Assembly (NCBI RefSeq): GCF_036373705.1
Contig: NC_089858.1
Span: 14,565,249 to 14,629,248, forward strand
Origin: Amia ocellicauda
Lineage: Eukaryota; Chordata; Actinopteri; Amiiformes; Amiidae
Direction of reading: 5' to 3'
DNA: 64,000 bases
In this document: one piece after another, positions 20,549 to 34,504 of the stretch
Position numbering within the stretch: position 1 is the first letter of the stretch
How the letters are laid out: each line of letters starts with the position of its first letter
Notes under the pieces: model-generated
The model's input: only the letters and a program-made list of their open reading frames with translations
Told to the model about the DNA's origin: nothing
The model's database searches: none
Program-made: the position numbers and the translations under genes

Positions 20549-23107
20549 CTCCCTGTAGTCTGAGTCTCAGTGGGAGGCAGGTCACTGCTGGTCTGTAGTG
20601 TCTGCACTGTCTGTCAGTGTCAGCGGCTGCCATCTGAGGAGTTGGTTCTTTGAAGTTCTTTGCATCTGTTTTTGCATCCATGAAAGTGTCAGGCGGGGCG
20701 TGACGGGGAATATATCACTTAACTGATCAATTATTATATTATTCTTTCACTATTTATTTAGATGTGTGCACTTATTCTTTCTATGATCACGGTTGTCTCA
20801 TGTTTTTTGCTTCCTTATTTTGTTGTATCACCTTTCTTTTTGTATAATTGGTTTATTGGGTTTAGATTGATTTGTTGTTTTTCTTGTCAAGCGCACGCCA
20901 CCAGCCCACATTCTCACCTGGACCCACCTGCACCCCTGGCTCTGTTTCAGTATTTAAGCTGAGAGACTGAGTCATTTGGGTTGCAAAACTGAGCAAGAGA
21001 CACCACTACTGGACAAGTAGTATGGATGTGCAAGGAGAGGGCAAGCCAGGGCTGGAGAGGGGGAATGTGGAAACTATTGCAGAAACAGACTTTTTACTTC
21101 TTTTTCCTTGGTGGATTATAAACAGTGCAAGCAGAGATACTGAAGCCTGAGACTGCAACAACCTACGCAAAGGACTTGGCAGCAGAGCATTGATGGCACG
21201 GGCTTTGAGCTGCTAAGTCTATGGGTTTTTGTGGTAGAGAATTTATAAACACACATACACACTTGTGCAAACCTGCACTCACACACAAACACACACACAT
21301 ATGTGCACACACACCCCCAGTACGCACATTTGCATGGGCACTCATGCCTCATGCTGTTCACACCAGCCCCTGGATTATCAATCTGGGACAGTGCTCAGCC
21401 TGACTGTGTTAAACTCTGCTGCAGCAGCGGGCGGCCCTCTCACCCTGGGAGGGCTTTGGCGGTGGGTGTGTGCATGCCCAGTGAAGTACGTCAGGCCCTG
21501 CCGACAGAGATTTATCTGCTTTATTTGTGTGGATTCCAGTGCTGGTTCCTGCTGCAGGGTGAGATCAGGTTCAGCACATTAGTCTGCCTGTGATAGACTT
21601 TCATGAAGCCGTGACAGCAACTCAGAAAGGCTGGTAGAAAGGACTCAAAAAAAGGGCCGCCTTCTTATAGATATGTTTTTGATTAGTGCTTCCAGGGAGA
21701 TGTCCCAAACAAGCGTTGCCATGAGGTTGTGTGTTTGGTTACAAACACAGAGCTTGCTGGAGCCAGGTGCTGCAATGTTTTTGTGTATTGTCCACTGCCA
21801 TGGCAACAGGGACCCACACGGGCTTCCTGTTTCTTGCCAGAGTGTGTGAAGGGATGAAGCTGCAGCAACACCCCTCAGCCCGACAGTGCGCTGCTGCCTG
21901 CCGCTCAGCCCGGTCTGTGGAGGGACATGCATGGCCCACACTTGCAGACAAGAGCAAGGCAGGGAAAATAACCAACTGTTTACTATATGTTAATTTTACA
22001 GCAGAAATCCACACACAGGGACAACTAACAAAGGAACAGAAATTCTTCAACTGAGGAAAAACTGCAGACTGAAATAAAAGCAGCAGGTTGATATAGAGGA
22101 GCTGTGAGTTTCAGCACAACACTGCCTTCATTTACTCCAGCGTCCCCACCCTGCCCGCCCTGCGCGCCGTGACTGTGGATCACTGTAATCCCTGTGGATG
22201 CCAGCCAGGGCGCCAGGCCATGACTACAATACAGAGACTGTTTTATTACCTTTTAAATGTCAAATAGCACACACACACACAAATGTAAAAATGCAAGAGC
22301 CACGACTCTGGTATGGAAAAGGTCGATGTGAAATGTGAATGAAGGAGAGCCTGCAGGCAGCGTCAGGCCTGGCATTAATAACCACTCATCTCATCAGTAC
22401 TGGGCCTGGCTGGCTGCCTGATTGTGCTCCTTCCTTGTTTTTACTTCAGTTCAATTTGGACATTTTTCTTTAGCCCACATCTGGTCCTGTCAGGAGAGCT
22501 GTGGCTGTGATGTTGTCTCCGTTGGTCAGATGCTCTCTCCACCCTGGGCCTCCCTGCCCCACCCCCCACTCTCCTCCAGGGTTTTAAAGTTAGTACAATG
22601 AAGTTATTTGACTCCTGCCAAGAAGCTAATTAATAAAACGGAGTCTAAGAGATGCACCACATTTAGTTTGAAGACTGCCAAAGCACTGCATTTGTTTTCT
22701 TTTACTTGAATTACAATTTAATTTCCAGTTCCAATACAGTAAATTGGTGTCTTACCACCTGTGTTACAAAAATATAACGCAAAGCTAAATTGAATCAAAC
22801 AAAACACAAAAAAATGTAATTAAGAAGTAAGAGAAAGAAGGAAATGCATTAAAATACCCCAGCGTTAAAAAGCATTAAGAAGAACATTAAGGACTTGTTG
22901 TTAAGGAGACAGAACATTACACTTCCTGGGAAAGCAAAGTCATCCTGAAGATCCTCTTAAGACGTGTCCCTGTGGTGTGAGAGTGGCCTGTGCTCAGCGC
23001 GGGGATGTCTGCCCTGTGTCTGCTGCCATGGCGACTGAAAAAACACTGTGGAGACGGCTCATGTCTGAGCGGGCGAAGAGCAGCCGCCGGGCCCCAGGGA
23101 GGCCGGG
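20549..23107. other. intergenic stretch downstream of tppp3
   Basis: This stretch includes the tppp3 3' UTR on the minus strand; a possible polyadenylation signal on that strand is TTTATT (plus) at 22242-22247, unproven. A CA-rich patch lies at 21248-21312. No other gene is seen. Confidence 0.35.
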
Positions 23108-25846
23108 CTACTTGGTCTTGGCTTTCTCGTCGTAGGTGCCAGCGTTCTTGTAGGCACCCACGTAGCCGGTCTGCTCCACCAGGTCCTCACGCCCGCCCTT
23201 GCCCTTGCCCTTGCCGCTCTCGTCGAAGCGCTCCTTGTGGGACCCGGTGTACTTGGTCGTGTCAGTCAGCCTGTCCACTGCGCCCTTCTTGGCCACTTTC
23301 TGTAAGGAGAGAGGAAGCTCCGGTTTGCTTGGATGCTCATTTCCACTGGCCTTGCTCTCTCTCTCTCTCTCTCTATATATATTGTTTCCCCCATAACATG
23401 CAAATCCTGTCTCTGCTGCATCTTATCCACCAGCTCTTATTGCAGCAGGTTCAGTCAGTCACACCAGACACCTTTCCATCGCTGCTCCTGTCAGTCCCCA
23501 GCGCTAAACACTTCAGTTTGAACACGTGTATGTAAACAGGAGTGGATCAATGCTCTAGATTGACCAGTTTGCTGAATTTTTCTAATTACAACTTTGGTGA
23601 CATGAAAGCACTGGTGTGATGATTTTAGTAACACATCACATTCACTTCCTTACTTCATTTAAAACAAATTCTTAAAAATGTTCTGATTATCAGTGGATCT
23701 TTCCTGGTCTTACTGGTCCATTTTTACCGATGCAAACCAGTCAAACCAGCACCTAGTATATATTAATATATACAGTACAGCCATAGAACTGAGAATTTTG
23801 AGGACCTGACCTTTAGTGGGATGCAGACAAATTAAGCTTCAAAGGCACACACTGATGTATTTTAATGTATTCAACAGGATTTAAGGATGGCCGTTTTTTT
23901 TCCCCAAGACTGTTCTGACAAAAATGACAAAAAATCACATTACAGTATTCACTATTCAGCAAAAAAAAAAAAAAAAAGTTTAAATGAGGAGTGTATGCTG
24001 GGCAGGGGCAGCTGTGAGATACTCTCAGACAGAGGGACCTGCAGGGGGGTCTCTGGAAGGACAGGGTGGGCTGTCTCACAGAGCTGCCTGGATCTGCCTG
24101 TCTCTCAGAGAGGTGTTTATTCCTCCAGCTGTTTTTAATCTGCTGGAATAACATTTCAGAAAAATGCTTAACAACAGCTGCACAATACGGAGGAGATTAA
24201 CCCCTGGCAATAAAGGCACAGCGGCCAAACTTCCCATAAACAGATGCTTGTGTCTGCCTTCCAACTCCCAGCCCAGTGTTCCAAATGGGAACACACATGA
24301 TTCGGTCAGACTGAGAGCGAAGAACAGCTTTACTGAGCTACAGCTTTAACAGGAATCTGAAATAAATTCATATAATAACATTGAGAAGCTGACTGGCACC
24401 TTCTGCAACACCTGGAGGATCGTTAAAGGGTGAGCGGAGGGGAAGGGCAGCATTAGGGAGCAGTACACCAAGTGCGCTGTCTTGCCACCTGTAGGATATT
24501 AAAAGGCAATTATACATAAGCTCACTCACTTTTCAGCCTCATTACCATGTACCACACACTGGCACATGCACTGCAGACACACACCTAAACATACACACTG
24601 TGCACCAAAGTAATAGTGAGCCTCAATTACAATCTCTCCCTTGAGGATTCATGCAGTGTATACACGGTTAAGTTTTTTTTGTTTAAGTGCCTTGCCATAG
24701 CTTGCCATTCATTGATTATTAAACATGCCCAATAAGGGATGAATATCTCCAGTTTCTCCACATTGAAGCCACTGCTCATCAGAACTGGTGTCTCATGACG
24801 TTTTTGCCGTGTGATGATTGACTGTCAGTGTCCAGTGTGGGTCAGTGACTGCCAGGTTCCCCTATGAACAAGAATGCACTGCCCCTCCTGGCAGTCATGC
24901 AGCTGGACAGGTCAATGAAGTATACAGCACCTAATTTCCGAACCGCAGTGCACATAATGTGGTCTTTCAACTGATTTAATTTCCCTCCTGTTTCCACTGC
25001 ACTGTGCACTCAGCAGCAATACTTTTCCAAATTATGATCTCATTTAGTCATTAGAGAGCTGTCAGGAACAATCATCGAAAGGACTGACTTCTGCAACAGT
25101 CTGTTTTCATCTTGTAGGGAAAACAAAGCAGCTGTACTGAAGCAGGGCTTTGAAGAAGTGAATTGTTCCATGTGTGTGACCAGTTAGAGACTACTGCAGT
25201 CAATTTAGGATAATAACACAAATTTAATGGTAGGGTTGGGCCAACCCACTGCATGTTGACTTTGGGAAGGACATATTAAACAGGACAGATCAGGAGAACA
25301 GAGAAAAGGAACTAATCTATGAGTCAGGAGCATCTATGCATCATATTAAAAGGTTTGTTGGTATTTTATTACTTAATTAATGCCTTAACCCCCCCGCTTT
25401 GTTCAGGGGATGCACTCACCGTCACGCCCACGTTGGCCGGCCCCTTGCCTTCGATCAGTCTGTAGATGGACTGCAGTGCCTCCTCTTTGCTCTGACCTTT
25501 GAACCTCTTGGAGGCCAACTCCTCCAGCGCCTTCTGGAACTCCTCATAGGTGATGACACGCGCTGTCTTTGCTCTGTGGCAGAGACAAAGGTCACACATG
25601 TCACAGTGTCACCGCACACACACTGTGCCCACCACACACACACACGCCCTTGCAGACTCACTTCACTTTGGAGAAGACAATGTCCACATCAGTGCCGGTG
25701 ATGTTCTTGCCATCAGTGATCTTGCAGTCCTTGCACAGCTTGGCCCAGTTCTTGCCGTTCATCTCTTTGCCCGTGGCCTTTGTGTCGCCATGAATCGCAA
25801 ATCTCTTGAAGGACTCTTGCAGTTCTGCCATGTCACTTTCTGCCAT
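23108..25846 (-). CDS. tppp3: TPPP3: tubulin polymerization-promoting protein family member 3
   Basis: Coding exons, minus strand: 25662-25846, 25420-25573 and 23108-23299; phases agree and the product is 176 aa, the length I recall for TPPP3 (TPPP is about 219 aa). It is a p25-alpha family protein that binds tubulin and bundles or stabilises microtubules in the cytoplasm. The core [29 protein letters not shown] and [13 protein letters not shown] occupies residues about 12-62, [18 protein letters not shown] follows, and the C-terminal [28 protein letters not shown] is the family signature. It lacks the Ser/Pro-rich N-terminal extension of TPPP. The first intron is only 88 bases. The initiator exon begins with the acceptor TTTCAG just upstream of the ATG, so a noncoding 5' exon must lie further right. 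The K-V-A-K-K segment replaces the KAKTGG of mammals at the exon 3 start. Neighbours on both sides support the locus. Confidence 0.95.
23358..23382. repeat. (CT)n microsatellite in tppp3 intron 2
   Basis: Short CT/TA run about 60 bases upstream of the exon 3 acceptor. On the transcribed strand it reads as purines, so it does not serve as the polypyrimidine tract. Confidence 0.8.
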
Positions 25847-26875
25847 CCTGACAACGCTGAAACAGAGACGGACACGGTTACAGCCCTGGGAGAGGAAGGG
25901 AGAAGAGGGGAGAGGAGAGCAGAGGAGGGATGTGCCCAGTTAGCCCACAGAGGGTATTTGGTTTAATAAATGCAGCACTGTTGAAGACATATACATGTAC
26001 ATATACAATTAAATGTAGTTTGTTCTTATAGTAAGAGGTGATGAAAACATGGCTTACTGTTATACACACATGCTCAGTATTAATGAGTAAGACTATAACT
26101 GAGTGATAAGAGTACCATCACTAACAACACCCCAGAAACACACATGCCAGTCTTAGTTACAAACAGGCGTCAGTTTGTAGCCCAGCAATTAAACATTACA
26201 GAATCACAATCAATCACAGACAAAGAATCTTATCATAGTCTAGTTTGCTCTGAAGCTATGTCTGGCTTCATATCATAAGCCGATAGAATGTGTATATACC
26301 GTTATCATTAAATACATTATTGCTTACTTAAGACACTCCTTTAACAAGAGCAATGTGACCAGCTGACAAGAATCCCTCACCCGTAGTCTGGTGCAACTTT
26401 GCTATTGTGACTGGGCTTTGAGTTGGTGAGACAGTTATCTGTGATAAATAAACTGTTGGAACCAATTGTTAATGCAGGACAGAGCCCTCCCAATTCAATC
26501 AGTGCAAAATGGCAGTCAGTCAGTTTGTCTTCCACCTTCTCTTTCACACAGATTTTTCCTTATTTCTCAGATGTGCCACTGCAATGCAATGTCTTTAATT
26601 TAGTTAAATAAATATTGTTAATAAAACTACATTTAAGTATCTCCTTTCAGAGTTCGACTGAACACTGATTCACTCCTGAGAGAAAACTAATGATTCCCGC
26701 AGCTTGAACGGAGTTAAGAAGTTGTGTGCAAACCTTTGAGCACCATTCCAATGATTAATTTAAAATAATATATATACACCCATAAAAGGATGAAAGATCA
26801 TTAATCTGCATGTAATTATTTAAAGTGCTATAGTGTTTATACTAATTCAAACCAAATTAGCTGTGCAATACAATA

Positions 26876-27156
26876 CAATCCTGGTCATGGGGAGCCCCAA
26901 TCCACTTCATCTCATAGGTCACCTAAAATCACCAATTTCTAAAAACTGGGAACACATGGGAGTAATTAATCAATTAAGCAACTCAACCAAGGGAGGCTGA
27001 AGCATTCAGAAGATTGCTCCAATGGTTTCTAAATTACTGAATTTATCTGCTGAATTGTTTCGAATTAAATACTTTCAGGTGTTTAGAAATTGGTGATAGA
27101 AGGGTGATCTCCAAAACCTGCTGGATAGGGGCTCTCCAGGACCAGGGTTGGAGACA
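26876..27156. mobile_element. foldback miniature inverted-repeat element
   Basis: About 80 bases at the left (CCTGGTCATGGGGAGCCCC, then ATCACCAATTTCTAAAAAC) are repeated inverted at the right (TTTAGAAATTGGTGAT, then GGGGCTCTCCAGGACCAGG). The centre is unique and AT-rich. There is no coding potential. It lies about 1 kb upstream of the tppp3 start codon. Confidence 0.75.
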
Positions 27157-28571
27157 CTGTTCTACATAGACGGCATCCCAGCCGTTCTCACACATGGTAC
27201 TGGCATTCATCTGAAGTGAATGACATTAATAAAACAAAATCACAGAACGGTGCAGCAACATGTTAAATCCACACACATTCAAACTCAAACTTTCTATTTC
27301 TTTGCTTTAAAAAATAAATGCATAAAAAACAGGTTATCTGGTTGCTAAAGAAGTCAAAGCTTACTCCTGTTTGTAATGATAAGGTACAGTATAGTTAGGA
27401 ACTCATTTAATCAGAGCAGACTAGAAGTGTGACGCGCCCTAGACATAGTCATTAAGATATGATTTCACTGAGCTCTGAGTGATTACAGCAGTGAGCCGGA
27501 GCCGTCCCTCCCTGCAGCCTGTGAAGAGCTACGAGCACCCAGTGCAGGCAGGACCGGTCTCAGGCTTAGTTTAGACACGGGCATGGAGTGGTGCGTTGTC
27601 TCCATAATAACAGCTCAACATAAACCATATACATTAACCTTAATCTAAAGGGTGTTTAAAAAAACATATCACCACAATCAAACAAACAGATAAACAGATA
27701 CATAAATAATAAATAGTTGAAATTTTTATAGTAAGTTCAAGTGCAGCTCAAATTAAAAAAATACATTCTAATGCCAATCAAAACACAGTCTGTTTCACCT
27801 TGACTAATTACCCAATCCAGCAACAGCAGTGTTTTCCATTGCCTGTATTCTGTCCTTTCCTATTTGTAATTTAGATATTTTATCAATGCAAACTGACACA
27901 ATTACAACAACACTTAGATACATAAATCATGTAAAGTTTATGTAAATACACTATACCAGCATTCTGGGTTTCTACATTCCAAAAAAAGCTTCAGATTTCC
28001 CCACAAATATATTTTTGAAAAGTCACTCATTTGTAATGTTAATATAATTACTATAACTGTTTTGATGAGAAACATGTTAATTGTATTTTCTATTTTAAAT
28101 AAATAAATAAATACATAAATATATACACCCATATGCCCAGAAACAAAGATCAATGAAATAACACACTAAATTGTTGAAAAACAAATATTGTCTTATAAGA
28201 GTGTCAACGGCACCCTGTGATTAACTTTTTGTTGAGAATGGGAACAGCGACATTAAACCCTGCTGTTCCTCCGATTATTATTTTTGTCTCCCTCTTTGGG
28301 AGAAGGAATTACAGCTGTCCATGCTTCCCATCAGATTTTTGCCATTCCCATTAATTCTTCCTGAAATTATCAAACAAGAACACATGGTGCACCCTTGCCT
28401 GAATTCAAGCCCAAGAAAACGCATGCAGCTCATGCAGCCAGCCCTGTCTCAGCACCTACGTGAGCCTGGTGCAGGGAGACCTGGAGAAAGTGTAGTTTCT
28501 GTGGCTGAAGAGGCAGCTCGTCTTACCTCCGTAACTCCCACAGCTGTGCTGCACGAGCCGTCCACACTGTG

Positions 28572-28603
<32 letters not shown>

Positions 28604-31600
28604 CGTCCTCTACACTGAAATGTGCTTTAAAGGCTGAAGTCTTGTTATCTTCTGTTTATTCCTGTATCCATAGAAACATCCTGTTTAACATCAAGGGAGG
28701 GCAATATAAAAAAAAGAAAATCTTTCACTACAACCAAGTGACCAAGGTCATTTATCAGAGCCCAGTGGCAGCCTCTCTGGTGAAATAGCACAGCATATTG
28801 TCTGAAGCTGTGAAGGGAGCTCTGAGAAGCACTGCGGGCACAGGGCGAGGGATGGGCGGGCAGGGGGAATCCTGCTCCCTCTCTGTTAGGGTGCAGCTCT
28901 GCCCTGGGCTGTCCTGCAGGCTGAGCTGTGAGACACACAGGCACAGCCAGGCTCAGCATGCAGGGAGAGAGCAGTGCTGCTGTAGAGCTGGTGAGCTGGG
29001 GCCAGGGGCCGGGCACACTGTGTCATTGTGGGGTCCTTAAGGCAGGCCGCTGTGGGGTAGCCCTCTGTCCATGAAGTGTAGGTAGATATGGTAAATCCCC
29101 TGTGTGATGTAATAATCAACAGAATAATCCACAGGACTCAGAAAGGGGGCAGGGCTGTGCAGGGCTGTTATTACTTGCCCGTGGGCAAGGTGCTCCCAGT
29201 CACCTCAGTGTAAATGCTCCCGTATTAAGATCGCATTACCAATACATCCACAACATCAAATAACACGGCAACACGGCTCAACATGAACACAAACAGGAAG
29301 ATCTGGAATTCCTCTCTCAGCTCAAATACTAAAAGCAAAGCAATCCAGAGCCTGCTGCCTTACAGGACAATTGCTCAGCTCCTTGTGCTACAGTAGCAGC
29401 TGTCTCAGCCTCATTCTCTGGCGAATGTTATTTCATCTTATGACAGACCTGAGCAATGTAGTAAACAAAGCAACAGACAGTGGTAGCTAGCCAGTGAACA
29501 GAGCCCTTGTTCAGGGCTTCCTGCAGAAACAGAGGAGAGCTTGGGGGGACTTCTTACCTGCTGCCTCCTGCCCAGTGGGTCCCAGGTGTATTTGTCAGAG
29601 CTCTGCCCGGCTCTGGCCTGTGGGGGTGCTGTGCCAATGGCCTCTGTGCTGTGTCTGAGGGCTGGAGGCTCCGGTCTCAGGACCCACTCGACGCTCTCCT
29701 CTGCTCGGCTGGCTGGCGCTGAGGCTGGATGCTGTGCTGTTATATTTTCCAAGGCCTCTCCTCTTCTCTCCTCCACTGTGCCGGGAGTAGGGCTGAGCTG
29801 AACACGGAGCACACACCAATACACAGCAGCAGCCAAATGTGACCTAGCATGGCTGATGTAATGGAGTCTAGATATATAGTTTAATTATCCCTGGATCCAA
29901 TTATAGAAGGATAGAAATGTCTCCCCTAGTTAATGAGTCGTGATGATATAAACACTGTGTGCATTCTCTGCTGCCACATTACTCTTGACATTTTTTGGAG
30001 GGGGGGGGCTGGATAGGGGCTGCAGGGAAAATGTAATTGAATTTTCTCACCTAGGAGTGAGTTTGGATCAGAAGCATATTTTTGCTTGAACATAGGAGCG
30101 GTCTTCCCTCACACAGCACACAACACAGACACACTGCACAGCAACACCTACATCTCCTACTCCTGTCAGTTGACAAAGAGCTGAAATTGAAATTCTGTAC
30201 GGGGGGGGGAAATTCAGTAAACTTAAATTCTGTCTGTGCAAATTGCCTGGCAATAAATACAATGGTGAGAACACTTATTTTATTGGTTTACTTGAATTTC
30301 AGTTCACTGGAGATTATTCACCGAAACATAAATACTATTACATTGCCTAGAGTCACAGCCCTGCTAGAAGAGCTAGAGAGCCAGTCAGTGCTGTTGATGT
30401 AACCTCACTGTGTTTGACAAGCTGCATGATAAAGCCTTGAGCTCTCCAGAGATAAAGCCATTGTAAACAGATGGGTGAAAAACACAGCGAGGTAACCATG
30501 CCACGCCACACTTTTGACTGCCATGTCCGGACATGCTCTCGGGGCTGCACTCGGGAGATTGGTCTGCAGCACAGCCGCCCATTATTCCAGGCTCTTAGAG
30601 AGACAATAAACCTTCCAAGTGCCTCACAGGTGTGGAGGTGGAAGCATTGTCTGAGCGCCAGTTGCGGGCCAAGCCGTGTTTATCCAGGGCATCCTGCTAG
30701 TCTGAAACGCATTGGGCAGGGACCACGCGTTAAATAAGAGATATTTGTCTTTGTTTTCCTTTCAAGTAGACAGATCCTTCTGAGAGAGAGAGAGAATGCT
30801 GAGACAAGGGCCTGTATAAGAGGGGTTAAAGTTAACAGAAGGTTTATTTTTCACTCACACGCTGCCAAGTAGACCTTAGTGACAATACTCCTCCTGAGCT
30901 CTGTCAGCTACTCTTCTTCAGTCTCTGGCAAGCACTGACAGGCAGAGAGGAGTGAAAGCGAATCTAGGGGAACTGCCAAGCCTGTCTATCAGTTGAGTCA
31001 GGTGTGAGGTTTGCTTTTTTGTTTTACCTATACCTATACACTCACACAGATACACACTGCAGGACAAGTCAGCACAAATAAAAATAGCATCCGGACTGTC
31101 CTGAGAACTCCCACACAGAGAGGGAGGGAGTTGGGAGTGTGCGCGTGTGAGTGAATATGTGTGTGTGTGTGTGTGTGTGTGTTGCTGTTCATACACAAAC
31201 ACGAACACATTACTTCACATCCTGCTTTGTTCCCCGTGATTAGATGCAGGTGCTGCAAAGTGTGAGTGTGACGAACCCAAGCTCTCAGCGCTGCCGTTAC
31301 ACAGGAACGGACTGTCATCTCCATACAGACACATCACCGCGCCCAGACGCGCTCATGAATAAGGGAAGAGTGTTATGTTGTCGCTTACCTATGGAAACGC
31401 ACACACAGTAAATGTTTCTCAGTTTCATGTTTACTTTTCTCATTCCTGACTAAAGGGCAGACCCACACTGTGATTCTCCAGTGTGTTATGTGCTGCAAAC
31501 AGCAAGGCATCAGACTGCAGAGGGAAAGGGCCAACAGTCAGCACCGGGCTCACCACGGGAACAACATGACACCAAGGGATGGCACACCAGCATCCTGATG

Positions 31601-34504
31601 TGTGGGGTACAGACATAAATAAATAAATAAATCAAATTAAGACCAACACACTGATGTAGGTTTTCCACCGAAGGAATGAGGCTTCAAGAATTGTCCCTGA
31701 CAGGCTACCGCAGTCAGTCAGTCGAACCCGGATTCAAGTTTCTAATGGCCTCTTTACAAGCACCGCAGCACTGTAATAAGCAAACAGGGTGTATTAATAT
31801 TTTCTTATGTAAAAAAACAGAACTAAATGATGTCTTTGTGATTCGCAACTCTGTTTTTAAACGGTTGCCATGAACACAATAACCACTGACCGTTTTTTCT
31901 ACAGACAGACAAATGGCGTTTCTAAGGAAACAGGCGAGCAAATATGATCTGCATCCATACTGTAGCAGTCTGGCCTGGACACATTCAGTTTAACCCTGAA
32001 ACAGAGCCATGTGCACGTTTAAAAACGTTTTATAGCTTTCGTAAAATCTGGATTTCATCTAGAAATCTGCAGAGCCATGACTGACAAGCTGGTGAGAGTT
32101 TACTGTGCTCAGAGTGTGAAAACTGCAGAACTACAGTTATGGCAAGTTACAGTAACGGCATGATTGGTCAATGTCCTGGGTTCCCCACTATGGTCAATCT
32201 TCTCTCCAGTTGTATGTCCCTGCATTGATTATTATTATTATTATTATTATTATTAATTTCTAAGCAGACACACTTATTCAGGTCGACTTGAGTTTACACA
32301 ATAAGTATTTTAAAGCAATACAAAAGTGCAGTAACACAATCAATACTAAATACAACTTAAAGCATTGCAAATTTGCAGTATTGTTTCACTTTCAACTCAA
32401 ATCTTCTCTGATCTCATGTTTACCTCCTTGGAGTCCCATTGAGAATTCACTGTACATCTGGGTCTGTGCAGCATATGAGTTTATAATTTATATATATATT
32501 AAATTAAAAGCAGAGCACATCTGACATGGTCTGTTACTGCACTGAGTGGCTCAGTCAGCTGACACAGCTGTGCTTCTGTGCAGATAATGTCCTTTACTGG
32601 CCACTCAGGGACAAAAGCTGGATACTTCACAGGATGTATTCTTGATCAATCTTTCCATTAAAATAATACAATAAAAGCTGGAAACAATGTAATGAAACAC
32701 AAATTCACCAGTCAACGAGAAAATTTATTGTGACACGTGAAGGGTATATACAGAATTATTATTTTTTTTTTTAATACAAAAATAATACATAAACATTTTA
32801 ATTATATTTAGTGCAAATATAGTGTTGGAATATTATATAACTGAAACTTAAAGACAAACCCTGCCGTCACCAGCAGCCTCCTGGCCCCCCACACAGGAAG
32901 GACGGCGTGTTTAAGCAGAGGCAGGGGGGTCACAGGGAGGGCACAGAGGGACCAAGGGATCAAGGGTTCAAGCCACTGACATACAATTTAAAAACACGCA
33001 ATGAAGTCTCAGCTTCCTTTCTGCAACCGCCCCATTGTCAACAACCCAGAGCCGACAGAACAGCACCGCAGAGAGAGGCCAGAGGAGGCAAGTCAGTGAC
33101 TTAACTCCCATGCTGGGATGGTGTCCATCCCTCACTGCCTCATTACATAATGAATGCACTGCACCCCCTGGCTTTTTATTCAGTCGTTGGTCTGTTTTTA
33201 AATAGTTAGTGTACAAGTGGCTGGCAGCAGTGATCTCAACAGGCACTGTTAAACAAAACAGACACACTAATGAAATGCCCACCTGAAAGCCAAAAAATCC
33301 CTCAGTTTTAATAAATGTATTGTTTTTTGCAAACACCAGGAAAACACAAAAAAATCCCTTGTGATTTGATGCAGATTTTTCAGGGCTAAATGTTAATTTA
33401 CACTCAGACAGACACATTGAACTATTGCAGATAGCAGGCTGGATCACAGAAGATAAAGACACTTTATACAGCTTTTTTTTCTCTCCAGAACTCAGATAAA
33501 AATAAAAACGCTGTTACAAATATTCTAGTTTTATTTTTAAAAAGTCTGTATAGTTATAAAATGTAGGTTAAAATACAGGTGTCTACTGTAAAACACAAAT
33601 TACAAAACATTAAAATCACCCCCTGGATATGACTGTCAGGGATAAATGGCATTAAAAATGTGAGTGAGTGTGTGTGTGTGTGTACAGGAGTATTTTCAAT
33701 GTGTGGGTTTTCAAGGTTTAAAAACTTCTTTATGATTTTAGTTCCTGAATTTGTGAGTCAATAAAACAACAAAAACAAAAAAACAATTTCCTCATTTAAG
33801 AGCTGAATGATGTGACCTGACTCAGCACTATCTAGACCTTTCATTTGGGCAATCAATCCAGATGCTTGTCAACTTGACAGTATCTGAACAGGACTTTTAT
33901 GGAAATCTTTGAGTCTGTTACGAAAAGCTCTGTTACAATGTCCTTAGAGAGCTGCAGCTCTCTCGATCTCTGCGTGGCCTTCCTGACACAGGGAGTTGTG
34001 ATGTCCTGATGTTTCTTTGTCATGGTAACACACTCTGCTCCCATGATGCTATGTGGCTCGCAGATGAACTGGGAAAGATCGCCAAAACAGAACAAAGCAC
34101 CGCATATTAATAACAGTTCGCTCACCTCGTTTAGCTCTCTTTCCCAAATGGAAACCAAAATGAACATGAACTGAAGGGATTTCATACAAAATATCTACCT
34201 GCAACTGCACCAACAAGATATTTTAACAAATAAAAGCACATGTATTCCATGAATCTCCAAATCCTTTTTCCCAAAAGTATTCACACAGTAATTTCAATAC
34301 CAGTCACTTGGCCTTCAGGTTTTTCTGCTTACTGTAACAAGGTCAGACACACACCTGTCCATATCTCAATCCTCTGGAATTATGCATTATACACACAGAA
34401 AACTTGTGTTTCATAAAAATAATTTTAAAAAGAAACCAAGCAAAGAAACCAACTGCTCTGAAAAGACTTTCCAGCTGCAGCCTGTGAGCGCAGAATGAGA
34501 GCAG
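27157..34504. other. intergenic stretch between tppp3 and zdhhc1
   Basis: No coding exon with a recognisable product was found. The stretch must contain the tppp3 promoter and noncoding first exon; minus-strand donor-like sites exist (for example AGGCAG|GTAAGAAG at about 29556), but none can be chosen. Simple repeats: (CCTG)n at 28571-28605, (TG)n at 31158-31182. Confidence 0.4.
32228..32400 (-). mobile_element. L2 LINE 3' fragment
   Basis: An (ATT)n array at 32229-32253 is followed by the diverged L2 tail on the minus strand (AAGTCGACCTGAATAAGTGT) and a T/A-rich 3' UTR like that at 53440-53580. It is truncated at its 5' end. Confidence 0.6.

Noticed and set aside
22990..23535. 181-codon plus-strand ORF
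   Set aside because: Antisense to tppp3 exon 3 and a CT repeat.
29438..29836. 132-codon minus-strand ORF as a coding gene
   Set aside because: No family resemblance and no partner exons; at most a noncoding exon of tppp3.
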